This document shows, piece after piece, positions 11,311 to 23,100 of a DNA stretch of 64,000 nucleotides. The stretch spans positions 1,116,001 to 1,180,000 of the forward strand of contig OZ037899.1 of assembly GCA_964035575.1 (NCBI GenBank). The letters are read 5' to 3'. Each line of letters opens with the position of its first letter. Within the stretch, counting starts at the first letter, position 1. The notes beneath the pieces are model-generated. The model was not told the DNA's origin, did no database searches, and saw only the letters and a program-made list of their open reading frames with translations. The position numbers and the translations under genes were made by a program. This DNA comes from Rhynchopus sp. YZ270_cl-10 (taxonomy: Eukaryota > Euglenozoa > Diplonemea > Diplonemida > Diplonemidae).

Positions 11311-11735
11311 AAAAAACACATCCTCGCATTCATGGGCTCTCTTTCGAATAGGGATCACCCACATCTGATATCAAACACACATACACGCAGTGAACACGTG
11401 GTCGTCAAATGCAAAGAAACGGACTCGAAAGCCGTTCGCTCTGAGGGGGAGGAGGGAGGGAGAGAAGTGTGGAGATCTCCCCCTTCCCCCTCTGGCGAGT
11501 TTTGACTCTAGTCTGTCTTTGCAATGATTTCGCTTCGCTGTGGTATCCCTTTGTTTTTTTTTTAAACCCCCATGAAACTTCCCCCTTGGATAAGAACTAC
11601 GCCTTTCTTTCCTTTCCCCCCTTTTTGAAAGGCATTTTTTTTTGTGTGTTTTGTCAGTGTTTCCCAGCATCTCACCTAACTCTGAAAATAGGTGAGATTT
11701 TGCGGTTTTGCGGGTTTTTGTATAGGTGTGGCGAG

Positions 11736-11760
11736 CCCGGGCGCGCTTCGCGCGCCCGGG
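11736..11760. repeat. Perfect G/C hairpin
   Basis: An 11-bp perfect stem (CCCGGGCGCGC and its complement) surrounds a TTC loop, at the start of a partial repeat A copy. Confidence 0.8.
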
Positions 11761-11775
11761 TCCCCACCTTAGCTC

Positions 11776-11957
11776 AAGTTGGGGGCCTCCGGCGGAATGT
11801 GAGAATTTCTCGGAGTTCGGCACTTCATTGATATTTGCACCAGGCACACGTGGTACACGAATTATCAGTAACCTCAGTACATTTACAAAATAAACGGCAG
11901 TCATGGCAGGCATGACACCCAAGCGAAGCCACGGTACGCAACATTTCTAAAAATTGT
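11776..11957 (+). repeat. Repeat A, partial copy
   Basis: It matches the 36.9-kb copy through CCTCCGGCGGAATGTGAGAA, TTGATATTTGCACCAGGC and GCGAAGCCACGGTACGCAAC. The other copies are at 13657-13800, 15855-16115, 36597-37240 and 41793-42511. Confidence 0.7.
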
Positions 11958-12058
11958 TGACATAAATGTCACTGTCGTTGGAAGATTGGGGGGTCAGCTT
12001 GTTTTTGTGCCCAAAATTTCTCAGCACTGCTGACCAGGGACATTGGGAACATATGGAT

Positions 12059-12226
12059 TTTTGCGGAGCAAAAAAAAATCAAACAAATGGCGCCGCAGGC
12101 GAAAAAAAATTAGGGTACAGTGTAAAAATCTATCTTTTTTACAGCACATAGTCACACACCTAACCCTTTTTTGCGGAGCAAAAAAGGGAAAATGGCGCCG
12201 CAGGCAAAAAAAAATTGAGGTACAGC
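12059..12226 (+). repeat. Two-copy 60-bp direct repeat
   Basis: TTGCGGAGCAAAAAA, AAATGGCGCCGCAGGC and GGTACAG recur in the same order at 12059-12121 and 12171-12226. Confidence 0.7.
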
Positions 12227-13360
12227 CTGGATGGTGCGGTCAGCAACCCAGTTCCCCATGGTACTCCCGTGGTTCAACCATGATTTTTTTTTTTTTTTTT
12301 TTTCCTGCAGGTGAGATTTCTCACCTCACTTTTTTTTTTTTTTTTTTTTTGTGAGATTTCTCACCCCAAAATCTCACCGTGGGAAACACTGTGTTTTGTG
12401 CGATCGTCAATCATCGTGTTGAATGTTGTGTGGTGCGTCAGCAAAAGTACCATCCAAAAAAAAAAATTTCAAAAAAAAATGCCATTTTTTTGGTAAAAAA
12501 AAAAATGGAAATAGAAAACGACGCATGGGTGTCCCCCCACGCTAGCTTTGTTTATTTATCAGATGTAAGCCACGAAAATGGATTGTAGGACTGCATGGTT
12601 GGGGGGTATCCATCCCCGGTACAGCCGGTGGTCATTGTACCAAGGTACACTGTTCATGAGACGTCTTTGTATTTCAATTCAATTGTTTACGCAGTGAAAC
12701 AGCTTTGCGGGAGTGAGATAAATGAAAACCACGGAAACTCTCCCCATTTTTTTTTTATATGTGTTGTGCACGAGAGGCACATTCATCTTTCAAGAATTTT
12801 CTGTTCTTTTGGGTACATTTAGTGTACTTTATTATACCTTCTATTCAGCAGAAGTAGATAGTATATGAAATAAATTTTTCCGTTATTTTCCCCCCTTTCT
12901 TACTGTCCTTTACATTCTCTTCTCGAATCAGCAGTACTTTGTGCTGTCGAGCCCTCATTAAGAAACACCATATATCGGGTGAGGGTGATTTTTATTTTAT
13001 TTTTATTTTTTGGCTTGGTGTGAAGATTCTCTCTTCTTACCTTTCTCAAGTAGTACTTTTTGCACCCACAAAAAAAAAAAAGAGTTTTTCTAAAGAAAGA
13101 TGGGAACATTGTTGATCCCTCCTCCTATGCTATCAATTTATTGATTGCGTATGTTGAAATACTTTTTCTTCAATGCTTTTTTTTTAATACCAGAAGTGGT
13201 GGGCAACTCAGGCCTAATGCTAACCGTTGGTTCGTCGGTTCACTTTTATTTATTATTTTTTTTTTTTATCCGTTGGTTCGTCGGTTCACCCTTAAAAAGG
13301 GGGGTTTTTTGGGATGGGGGGTTCTCTGCCTGTGGTATGCCGTGGGAACCTAGGTCCTGG
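12227..13360. other. Gene-free stretch
   Basis: GTGAGATTTCTCAC palindromes sit at about 12310 and 12350. A 50-bp segment at 12555-12605 (containing GTAGGACTGCATGGTTGGGG) recurs near 62250-62298. A hairpin TGTGC-ACGAGAG-GCACA followed by TTCATCTTTC lies at 12764-12795. No supported gene. Confidence 0.55.
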
Positions 13361-13421
13361 AGATGTGGGCACCTGCGCCCGCATCTTCAGGAGGAAGGGA
13401 GATTAAAAGAAGGACACAGCG

Positions 13422-13656
13422 GTGCATACTGCGGCCCCCACCACTGGGTTCGAGGAGGAGGAGGGTCTGTCAGTCGACGAGACATCGAGTGTTGGAGAAG
13501 TTCTGAGCTCTGAAGATACAGAGAGCGGTGTTGCATCTGTTGATGTTAAAGAGGAAAGCGAAGATGGCGATTGCGATGGCGGTGGCAGTGACGATGGAGA
13601 CTTGTTTCAGGGATTCAATGATGCACCCCCCTTGCCAGAAAAAATAAAAAAAGTAG
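13422..13656 (+). pseudogene. Acidic coding-like fragment
   Basis: This short stretch stands out from its surroundings by balanced composition and by a frame rich in Asp, Glu and Ser (for example KEESEDGDCDGGGSDDGD). It has no ATG, and its downstream end runs straight into a repeat A copy, so it looks like a remnant of a larger gene. Acidic N-termini of this kind occur in some transposases, among many other proteins. I do not recognise the family and assign no function. Confidence 0.3.
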
Positions 13657-13800
13657 CCTACCGTGCGCCTGCGGCGCAGCTCAAAACCTGGTAGCCCACA
13701 ACCCTCTACCATAGTTTGGCTGTAAAAATGTTCGGTTTTAGGTCACAATTTTTGAAATGTTGCGTACCGTGGCTTCGCCAGAAAGTTTTGATGTCAACCG
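13657..13800 (-). repeat. Repeat A, partial copy
   Basis: It is an inverted copy: ACCGTGCGCCTGCGGCGCAG, AGTTTGGCTGTAAAAATG and GCGTACCGTGGCTTCGCCAG. It matches the reverse strand of 15855-16115. Confidence 0.7.
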
Positions 13801-14710
13801 CCGTTTCTTCTTGTACTGAGGGAAGGTTTCGTTCACGAGAGAGAACCTAGTGCGAGGGCTTGACGTGGAAAAACGTGAGAAAAGGGTTAGTTTGGTTCTT
13901 GATGTACGTTACCATCCCACGTCATCACGTATTTACGCGAAATGAACGGACCTTTTCGAGCGGAGCGCGAAAAATTTTTGTTGACCCCTTTTTGGACATA
14001 TCTTCACGATTTTGGGGGAAATTTTTTTTCATGAAGATAAGCGAAAACCCTGGACCCCTTCCCGGAGGGAAATTTTTTTTCGTTTTTTTTTTTTTTTTCC
14101 GTCGGTTCACTTTTTTCCCCCCTCCCCCAAAGTTAGCATTAGGCCTGGGGCAACTCTCTTCCTCCCACTTCCCCCCCCCTTTCCCCTCTTCCCTTACCAA
14201 ATTACCTCCAATTCAGTTCTTTTTTTCTCTCTTTTTTTAAAACTCAGGCAATATTCGCTGTGTCAGGAGATCAATCAGAGTCACACTTTTGGTGTGGGGT
14301 GTTTTTTTTTGGTTGATATTCTCGTCATTGTAAAGAGAAGCGTTAATCATCGATGTGCAAGTGTTGCAAGAAATGTTTATTTTTTTTCTCTCGAAAATAC
14401 AAAAAAAAAAATTGGCAAAAGCCAAAAACCGCACCCACAAAAAGCAAGGTGTGTAGGGGGTTGAAAACGGCAGTGGGAAAAACGAGCCTCTCTCTCTCCC
14501 ACTCCTTTTCCGCCACCTTCCCCCTTTTTTTTGTGAAAATTTTTACTATTTCTTTTTTATGCGCTACGCATTGTTACGTGTGGGGGACCGTGTCTTTTCT
14601 TTTTTTTAGTTTTTTCAAGAAAATGTGTGTCCTGTTGTGGTTTTGTTTTTGTTTTTTTCTCCCCCTTCCTAGTTTTGAGTTTTTCAAAAAAAGCAAAAAA
14701 TCTCAAAAAA
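13801..14710. other. Gene-free pyrimidine-rich stretch
   Basis: The block GTTAGCATTAGGCCT (14131-14145) is the inverse of AGGCCTAATGCTAAC near 13210. A damaged element may therefore span 13.2-14.15 kb with the acidic fragment and repeat A inside. No gene is supported. Confidence 0.5.
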
Positions 14711-14725
14711 CACGGCTTCGCAAAT

Positions 14726-15105
14726 ATATTCAATATATTTTAAATATTGATGAATATTGAAATATGATTATTATTAAAAATATTGAATCAATATTTTGGA
14801 AAAAAATAATCAATATTTTAATAAATATTGACAAATATTGCAATATATTGAAAATATTGATAAATATTGAAATATTGGTAAATATTGGTAAATTTTATGT
14901 GCAATTTTACTGTGGTGGTTTCCGTAAATATATTGATCAATATTTTAATAAATATTGACAAATATTGAAATATATTGAAAATATTGATAAATATTGAAAT
15001 ATTGGAAAATATTGATCAATATATTGAAAATATTGATCAATATTTTCAATATATTGATCAATATTTTACTATTTTCCCACTGCAAAATACCATACAAAAT
15101 AAATC
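14726..15105. repeat. AATATTGA-type AT minisatellite
   Basis: Degenerate tandem AATATTGA/AAATATTG units form the left subterminal array of the 14711-17848 element. Confidence 0.85.
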
Positions 15106-15121
15106 AATATTTTATACATAG

Positions 15122-15243
15122 CGCTCCAATTAGACTCTAACTAGATAATTAGAGTCGGCAGTTCGAGTATAATTAGAGTCTTTAAAACTCTAACTGAACT
15201 CTAATACTCTAACTGGACTCTAATTAGAGTCTAATTAGAGTCC
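15122..15243. repeat. CTCTAATTAGAGT palindromic array, left
   Basis: Reiterated ACTCTAATTAGAGT-type palindromes, mirrored at 17558-17732 on the other side of the R-core. Confidence 0.8.
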
Positions 15244-15440
15244 TATAAGAGGGTCAATAAAGAGGGGCACATCAATCAATGCTATAGCCATCAACCCAGG
15301 GGGCATAGCTAGTGCAAGAAATTCGACTTTGTAATCCAGAAAGTCTGTTCTCTGCATGCAGAGAACCAGACACAAGAAAATATTGTTTGTTCCCCCAGAA
15401 AACCAGTGCACAATTCACACTCCTTGTGGGTGGTCTTATT

Positions 15441-16712
15441 GCCTTTCCCTCCCTCCCTAGCACTTTCCCTCCCTCCCTGGCCGGACCCCAGGGAGTTTAC
15501 TTTCCGCAAAAAAATTTTTTTTTGGCAAAGACAATTTTCAGCCAAAAAAAAAATTTTTTTTTGGGCTCACATCAGGGCTTCCCGCAGGATCTGGGGTTTT
15601 GGCTTCCCAGGGGGACCAGCCAAAAAAAGGTGAAAAAAATTTTTTTTTCGCGCCTTGTTGTGTGTGGTGTGTAGTACTAACGCTGACGCTACATTACGTT
15701 ACGCGCCTCTACGCACTTTAAGCGGTCAAAAATCTTTTTTTTCGCCTCCGGCGAAAATGTCCCGGTAAACCGTTAAAACTGCTGCATTCACTCGCATATT
15801 GCATATCATCTCACGTTCCCCACCTTTGCAGACATTTCCTAGTAGGGGACGAAAGTTGTTGGCGAAGCCACGGTACGCAGCATTTCAAAATATTGTGCTT
15901 AAAATTGCACTATTTTACAGCCAAACTATGTCATGGGTGGCTTGCAATCTTGCGCCGCAGGCGCACGGTACGCTACTTTTTTCCTTGGCCCCGAAGAGGC
16001 AGAAAATAGCGGTTGCAAAGAACCACGAGTATGCCTCATGAACAAAGTGACCCCGTCACAGCCAGAACGCGACTCAATTGGTCAAACGCCGAAGGAAAAG
16101 GAAGCATGCAGCGTGGCGAAATAAGGCCTGAGCAGATAACTTGGGACTCCGCCGGTCGCTTTGCAAATTCCATTATGGAAATCTGTCTTGGTCCGGAGGA
16201 CTTTTTTGGTGCCATCTTTTCCCCCTGTTAGTTGCCTGTATTTGGATGCGCGGCGACGGGAGGGTAGGAAAAGTTTAAAAAAAATGTGGAAAATTCCTAA
16301 TAGGCAGCCTCGGAACACTCAACGGCAGGCTGGTCCCCCCTTATTTTTTTCTTTTTTCCCCAGGGGGACCAGTGGTCCCCCCTGGTCCCCCCTGTGGGAA
16401 GCCCTGTCACATGGGCCCAAAAATGCAACAAACCGAAAAATTTTGATGTTTTGAGCACCACATATTTACCAACTGGTTACTTTCCCTTTGGGAAAGTGAT
16501 CTCCCCGGGAAATCACTTTCCGGGGGGGGAAAATAGCACTTTTTTGCATTTTAACGCTCGGGAAAGTGCCTAGTCGGGAGGTAAAGCCTCATCCCTCCCT
16601 CCCAAGGCCCCTCGGGAACCCCTCGGGAAAACAAAAAATGCCTCGGGCCTTCGGCCCTCGCTGCATTTTTTATTTTCCCTCTGGGATCCCTCGGGACCTA
16701 TGGGAGGGAGGG
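15441..16712. mobile_element. 1.27-kb insertion within R-core copy 2
   Basis: Relative to copy 1, the sequence departs after GGTCTTATTGCC and resumes near GGCATTTTGGCCCAGG. The edges are inverted TTTCCCTCCCTCCC and GGGAGGGAGGGAAA, so it resembles a TIR insertion. It contains a repeat A copy (15855-16115) and short G/C hairpins such as GGGCCTTCGGCCC near 16649. No gene seen. Confidence 0.55.
15855..16115 (+). repeat. Repeat A copy
   Basis: GCGAAGCCACGGTACGCAGC, CCAAACTATGTCATG, GCGCCGCAGGCGCACGGTAC and GCCGAAGGAAAAGGAAGCAT follow in the order seen at 36.9-37.2 kb. Confidence 0.75.
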
Positions 16713-17557
16713 AAATAGCTATTTTAGCACAGGCATTTTGGCCCAGGGGCATGCACTTGAAGCATGGCTATTTAGTGTGTATGGGGCAGTGTTGTTTTGT
16801 TATGAATTCTCTTTGGTATTGTCGATCGCGGGTAGTTGTTCAACGCGAGGCTTGGATCTCTCCTGGGTTCATAAGTAGTATTTCTTCGGATGAAATGAAC
16901 GTATGCTCGCTATAGATTTCCCGTCAACACAGCCTTTGATACTGGGATTACCCCTTCGACCCCTTAGTGGTAGTTAAATTCGATTGATATTTACATTCCT
17001 ACAGATGAAAGAACAAGACACCACTTCTGTACCCGCGCATCAACATTTGTAGAAAATTTTGCACCCCAAACACCTTCAATAATGCCCGCCAAAAGGCGCC
17101 CCTTGTTGCTGGGAGTTTCTCATGTTTGATACCTGCACAGCAGGCATTCCTCTGAGTCCAACGCTGCTTGGCCTGTCTGCGGCGTTGCACCGAAGGTGCA
17201 CATAGAGTTTTTGCATCGCATTCCCTAATGTATGGGGCACTCACACTTGAGGGCATGTGCCACTGCGCGGGTCTGAGTACCTGGGTACCCATAGCTGAGA
17301 ATAAGCCGAGTCCCGGTACTGGGTACTAGGTACAGTAGGACTAGGACTAGGCCCCCACCCTCCCGCGACCGGGTCCCCGACCCGCTTTCAGGCGGACCAC
17401 AGCGCCTTCACATATTGTGTCCCAGTCCGGCTGAGAACTCGGTTCCCCAAGTCTTATTTTCAGCTATGTGGGTATCTGGGCACCTGGGTCCTACAGAGGA
17501 ACCTTAGGGGAACCGGTTCCTTACGGCGTTTGCACCTACAAGAAGCCTGTTGTTTTA

Positions 17558-17732
17558 CTCTAATTAGACTATAATTAGAGTGTAGTTAGAGTCTAATTAT
17601 GCTCTAACTGCACTCTAATTATAGTCTAATTGAAGAAAAGCGACTCTAATTATACTCTAACTGGACTCTAACTGACTTGGCCCAAAATCCCAGACTCTAA
17701 TTATACCCTAATACTCTAATTAGAGCGCTATG
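17558..17732. repeat. CTCTAATTAGAGT palindromic array, right
   Basis: The mirror partner of the array at 15122-15243. It is followed by ATATTTATCAATATT sequence up to the right terminus of the element. Confidence 0.8.
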
Positions 17733-17935
17733 TATAATATTTATCAATATTTTTAATATTTTTGCTTTTTTTACACGTACTTTTTGAAAATATTAAAATA
17801 TTGAACTTTTTTCAAAAAACTATTATTAAATATATTTGCGAAGCCGTGAAAAAAGGCAACCACTCTTTTCCCTCCCCCTCATCTCACATTCTCCTTCTCC
17901 CCATCTCCCCATCTCCCCTTCCCCAACAATATATC

Positions 17936-19504
17936 ATGCAGACCAACACAACACAACGGCATAACGAGATGCAAGGAAGAAAGCGTGCTCGCTCTCCTGA
18001 CCGCAATGACGGGCATCAGAAGAAACCCCCACCTGCCCCAGGGGCTCGCCGAGGGCAGCAGCCGCAGCCCCTTCCTAATACTGCCTCCTCCCACGCCGCC
18101 CCGGTCGCTCACGGCGCTCTTCTCAATGCCAGGCAATATGAGGAAGAGCGGGTTCGCCGTGCAAATAATACGTTTTCAAAGATTCCAGGGGCTTTGGTCT
18201 TTCCGATGGCCAGCCAACTCCGGTCGCTTTTGCAGCTTCGAGCGAATCTTATCGATGTTGCGCAAGAATTTCAAAACCCAAACGGCTGGGAATCCGTTTC
18301 GTGCAGACTAATGTACCAAGAAGGCCGCCTCATGAGCTATGAAGGAAAGGCTGGGCATGAGGTTACCGGGCAATGCAGGCAACCACACCCTCTTACGTGG
18401 ATGATCCTCAACGTGCTGGGGAAGGTGTCAAGCACGGCGCCAATCCCATTCGAAAAGCTGCAAATCACATTCAACAAATACCATCACACACAGTACTGCC
18501 CGGTCCACCGCGACTGGAAAGGGCTGATCAACATCACGTATCTCATATGGGGCGGTACCGGTGTATTCTCCTTCCACGCAACCGACCCCCCGCACGGCAT
18601 CGTCCAAGAAGCCACACTGCGAGATGCGATTCTCTACCTCTCAGGCCCATCCCGTACCATGTATATGCATGGGGTAAGTGGAGTACGTGGTGCGGCAAGG
18701 TACAGCATGAGGATTGCGCAGGTGGATGATAGGGTGCACGACATTCAACAAAAAAAACGGCAGGTTTTCGTGGAGCTGGCCAAAGCGGAGGCTGTGACAA
18801 TCAAAAGGAAGTGGTGTACTTTAGGTGACAACGTGCAAAAACAGGCGCAAGAGAGGTTGCAACTGAAGCAGCTTCGGGGCAACCGTAGATTTAAAATTAC
18901 AAAAGAAAAAAATGTGAGTGCCGAACGCTCACAGTTTGAACGAGCCGGGATTCTCCACGCACTTTGCCGCTCCTTGGAGATTGTTGAGAAACGCCTTGCC
19001 GACGCCGCACCACAACACCTCGAGCTTATTCACAATATATACGATGCACACACAGACCTCGAATTCCCCACCCTCTCAACAGAGCTCCTCGGGAACCACC
19101 TCGAGGCGGTGCACGCTACCCTGTCAGAAGCAGTGGAGCTCCCTCCCCTTCCTGAAGGGGAGGAAGAAGGGGAGGCTGGGGACGACAGGCCAACCCCCTT
19201 CCCGCTCACAGAAGCGGATATGATCGAGCTAGAGGAGCAGCTGGCGGTAGGGAGAACATTTGTGAATGGAACGGAGAAGGTGGAGGAGGAACCGGAAGAC
19301 GAAGACGAGGAGGAGGTGGAGGTGGAAGAAGAAGAAGAAGAAGCTGAGGAGGAACGGGAGATGGTCGAACCAGGGGAGGTCGTGGATGCGATGGAGGTAA
19401 CGGAGGAGGTGCCGCCGGGGGAGGGGGTGGTGATGGACAGCAAGCAGCCACCAGAGGAAGACCCTCCTGCGGAGGGGGACAATACGTGGGGCGTGGATTT
19501 ATAG
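17936..19504 (+). CDS. 2-oxoglutarate/Fe(II) dioxygenase-like protein
   Basis: A 522-residue protein in one exon. A double-stranded beta-helix dioxygenase signature is visible. HRD (His191, Asp193) would supply two iron ligands and His245 in YMHGV the third. Arg255 and Arg259 in ARYSMRI sit where this superfamily binds 2-oxoglutarate. AlkB-type and TET/JBP-type enzymes, which oxidise methylated bases, share this layout; I cannot decide between them, and the substrate is unknown. The N-terminus is basic and Pro-rich (GRKRARSP, a possible nuclear signal) and the last 100 residues are strongly acidic. I chose the ATG at 17936 because the in-frame sequence upstream to 17762 lies largely in the end of a mobile element. 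The neighbour downstream is the SAP protein, same strand, about 620 bp away. Confidence 0.7.
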   Translation: MQTNTTQRHNEMQGRKRARSPDRNDGHQKKPPPAPGARRGQQPQPLPNTASSHAAPVAHGALLNARQYEEERVRRANNTFSKIPGALVFPMASQLRSLLQLRANLIDVAQEFQNPNGWESVSCRLMYQEGRLMSYEGKAGHEVTGQCRQPHPLTWMILNVLGKVSSTAPIPFEKLQITFNKYHHTQYCPVHRDWKGLINITYLIWGGTGVFSFHATDPPHGIVQEATLRDAILYLSGPSRTMYMHGVSGVRGAARYSMRIAQVDDRVHDIQQKKRQVFVELAKAEAVTIKRKWCTLGDNVQKQAQERLQLKQLRGNRRFKITKEKNVSAERSQFERAGILHALCRSLEIVEKRLADAAPQHLELIHNIYDAHTDLEFPTLSTELLGNHLEAVHATLSEAVELPPLPEGEEEGEAGDDRPTPFPLTEADMIELEEQLAVGRTFVNGTEKVEEEPEDEDEEEVEVEEEEEEAEEEREMVEPGEVVDAMEVTEEVPPGEGVVMDSKQPPEEDPPAEGDNTWGVDL

Positions 19505-20124
19505 CATAGGAAGGGGGGAAAAGAAAAGTTTAGGATTTCTCAAAATATAATTAAAAGGGTGATTGTCGAAAAAAAACAAAAATGAAGGGGGAGGAAGGTT
19601 TCTTCCTTTACAAAAGAATGCCTCCCCAAAATAGAGAAAAACAGTCAAAAATGGAGAGAGAAAAAAAAAATCATGTCTCTGCTCCTCGCCTTTCGACGCT
19701 TATTTTTTTCGTCCAAATAAAAAAAACAGCTTTGTTTTCTAGTAGACATTTGTGGATTCAATGAGCATTTCACCTCTCAAAAAAAAAGTTCTTTTTTTTA
19801 TTCCGGATTGCATCGTATGTGTCAGGACTTCGAATATCGCCCATTCTGTCGACCTGGATGAGGCATCTGACGAGGTTGTCACCCAAACTCGACGGTTTTT
19901 CCTCCCACACATTTTCCTTTACGAGCTAAGCTAGGATCATCGTACCAACCTTTCGTTTCCCTCCCCTCAATGAGGCTCTTTCCAATCTGTCCATAAACAA
20001 TCACACAATTTCCCCCACCTCCCCCACACTTCCCCACACCCCACAGGGAAAGACCAGGGGACAACACACCCCCCCACCCTCGGATGTTTCCTTGAGGTCC
20101 ACCCCCCCTCCCTTCCCTCTTTCT
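19505..20124. other. Intergenic stretch
   Basis: A/T-rich sequence, then a pyrimidine-rich tract (about 20000-20124) leading to the next start codon. No gene or repeat recognised. Confidence 0.6.
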
Positions 20125-23100
20125 ATGTCCGCAGGGAAGGTCAGCGCCGCACCGCACGGTGTTCTGCCAGGCGTGCCTGATGCTGCGAAAGGGGGTGGCA
20201 TACCCCCGGGGCTGACTGCGGCTCAGGTCGCGCATCAGGCGCAGGCGCAGGCCCACGCTCAGGCGCATGCGAACGACGCCGCGGCACTGCATATGCAGCA
20301 GCAGATGGCTGCCGCGCAGGGCTGGCAGGCATGGCAGCAATACAGCATGTACCCACACTGGCAGATGCAGCAGGCAGCCGCCGCAGCACAAATGCAGCAC
20401 CACCACCAAATGGGGTACTACCAACAGGCCGCAGCCGCCGCCACCACTGCAACACCAGCCGCCAAAAGCGGGCAGTACTTCCGCTGCACGAAATGCAGCA
20501 CCATCTTCCCAGGCGCCTCCGGCTCCAACGTTACTTGCACCGGCTGTGGAGACAGCTACAGCCTGCCACCACAGGAAGCCCAACTGCCCCCTGCTGTCTT
20601 AGCCGGCATCGCTACCAGCGTCGTGGTCGCAGCCTTGGCAGGGGTAGACGTGGTGCCGTGGAATACGACAACCTCACGTCGCGCGCTCCCCCCACAACGC
20701 GCCCTGCAGAACGGCGTTGCCACGGTCGAGCCGCCCGCAGGGAACACCCCACGCAGAGTGTCGCCCTACGTCGCCGAGGGCGCGCTGTTCCTGCACAGCA
20801 CCGCCGCCCCGCAGAGAACGCCGCCACAAAACACCGCAGGCAGCCGACACCGCTCCCGCCGCAGCGTCTGGGACCTCTCCATCACCCTCGGTGGGGTGAA
20901 GATCGGGGGTTCCGCTGAGCCCGGGGTGTTCCATTTGCCTCCAGACTGTTCCACCCTCGATGGCTCCCACCATATCAGCAATGTACACGGCATAGCCGAC
21001 GCCGAAGAAGAAGCGAACGCTGACATCCAACTTCTCGCCACCTCCGCAAGCACCCCCGCAGTGCAAAACCACATCGCCCTCCTGCAGGCTGCGAGGAGAC
21101 GACGCAAACCCCCAGCACAATACCCAACCATCATCGACGTCACCTTAAGCATGGGGGCAGAAAAAGACTCTAGATCCATTCCTCTAAGCCCCCCGGTACG
21201 CCGCTGGGAGGACGGCGGTGGGGTGTTAAAAGCAGTCGCCTCTGCGAGAATGCAGGCAGCCATCCCACTCTGGGGTGGGGGGAGCACCAGAGTGTCTCCC
21301 CCTAAGGGGCTTGTTGTCCGCAACATCGCGGTTTCTGTTTCGACACATATCCATGATGACACAGAGCCTGAGTACAGCTCTGCACTTTCCTCCTATGCAG
21401 CACAGTTTCCTACCACATTACAACGTGCCGCTGCGGTGCTTTATAGAGATTCGCTCGAAACGCTTGCGACGCAAATACCAATACAACCCGCAGATCCACC
21501 CCCATCGCTTCTCTTCTCTGCAGTCCCTCAAGAGAGAGGACCCACCTCCACCCCTATGGCATATCTGTCGAGCTTAATCCGCGCCTCCGGTACAGAGCTG
21601 CTGTCAATGAGAAAGCCCTTAGGGGAAGTAGAGTTTCCCTATGCAGTTCTCCTCGGCGCGGTTCAAGGGGTGCACGGAGAGGGTCGTGGGGTGCCTGAAT
21701 GCGAGGCCACAGAGCAGAACCTTCCGTTACTCTATCAGCTTCGTGTGTGGAGGACCCTAAGAGGCATGCAAACGGTGCTACAGTGTATCACCCCGACAGC
21801 GTCCCCACCGATTAAAGCGATTCGCGGGATTTGTAGACCGCTTGCTGCGTCGGAAACGACACCATGGCATCCGAAGGTACATTTAACAGCGGAATACAAC
21901 CTGCACTATGCTTCTTATGTTTCTGAGGCGCAAATTGCGATGGAAGGAGGGGGTGGAGGTGTAGGCTCTGCACGACGTCTTTGCGGCCGTCTAGTCATTG
22001 CTGAGGCTAAGGCAAAGCTTCATACCAGATCCATTCTGTTAGCGCGATACTTCGAAGGATTGCTAGGGAAGGTGCCACCATATATCTTTTCATTTTCAGC
22101 GCCAACTGCGGATGATGGTTTGGCGGCGGATGGTGCGTTATACCTGCTGCACCCTGCGGTAGATCCTGGACCAACGTTGCACGCTGCAACCCAGGCTGCG
22201 ATTCGTGGTCTCTGCACCCATAGCCTCGCAACGCTCTGCGCTTCAGTTGCATCCATCGCTGCAGAACGTTCCATTACAACGCGAGAGATCATTCCCTATC
22301 CGGTGGTCATCTCTGCAGCGTGCATTGCGGCAGCCATCTGGACAGATATGCAAAGACAACGTGCAGAGGAGACCCTTCAAATCTGTGGCGCTGCGGTGTT
22401 GTCGATCGTTGCAATACGAGCGACAGAGATGGTGCATGAAACCCGGGAGTTGGTGGAACAATTTGCTTTTGAAGAAAAGGCGAAGATGGTTGCAATATTT
22501 GGTCAAGAATGGCAGGATCTTATTGCATATGCAAGGGAAACCCTGGTCATGCAGCTCGCAAGAGAAGAAGCCGAGCAAGAAAGGGAACGACAACAACTCC
22601 AACAGGCTGCAGAGCTTGCCGCTGAGTTGGAGAGAGAACGGATTCTAGAGGAGCATGCTGCCGCTGCACGAGAATACGCCTTACGAGAAGCGGCAGAGGA
22701 GGCAAGGAGACAGGAGCTCCTCAGAAGACAGCAGGCAGCAGAAGAAGCTGAGGCCCGTTTGGCGGCAAGAAAAGCGGCAGAAATTGCGAGACTAGAAGCA
22801 CAGAGGGCAAGAGAAGCGGAGATGGAGGCTCAAAAAAAGGCTGCCGCTGAAAAAAGGGTGGAAGACCAAAAAAGACGTGAAGCCGAAAAGCTTGCAGAAG
22901 AACAAAGAAAACTGAAGGAAGCGGAAGACCGCAAAACGGAACAAAAGAGGAAAGCTGCGGAGGCTGAGCAAGAACGACTTCGCCTTGAGGCGGAACGTCG
23001 CCGTATGACCAAGGCTGCGCACATTGCAAGCACCGCTGCTGTTACCTCTATCATCGCCTCTTTGGAATGCCTTTGCCGTGATGACGCTGAGTCTGCCGCA

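Larger units (their letters stand above)
15275..17205 (+). repeat. R-core copy 2, interrupted
   Basis: It is collinear with copy 1 from GCTATAGCCATC to GCGTTGCACC, but split by an insertion of about 1.27 kb at 15441-16712. The first hairpin (15343-15371) has stem GTTCTCTGC/GCAGAGAAC instead of GTCCTCTG/CGGAGGAC, a compensated change. The second (17077-17108) has CAATAA pairing with TTGTTG through one U-G. Copies 1 and 2 are the closest pair. Confidence 0.6.
14711..17848. mobile_element. 3.1-kb TIR element carrying R-core copy 2
   Basis: The terminal inverted repeats are CACGGCTTCGCAAATATATT and its complement. Inside these come AATATTGA-type arrays (about 14726-15105 and 17735-17845), then CTCTAATTAGAGT-type arrays (15122-15243 and 17558-17732). 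This makes a nested symmetrical structure around the R-core at 15275-17205. Flanking AAAAAA on both sides could be a target duplication but is low complexity. No transposase. The right end lies 88 bp before the dioxygenase start codon. Confidence 0.65.

Noticed and set aside
17762-17935. N-terminal extension of the dioxygenase frame
   Set aside because: It runs largely through the A/T-rich right end of the 14711-17848 element and has no coding bias; the ATG at 17936 is better.
20141-21362. Minus-strand and alternative-frame proteins over the SAP gene
   Set aside because: Overlapping shadows of a G/C-rich coding region; they lack domains and proper composition.
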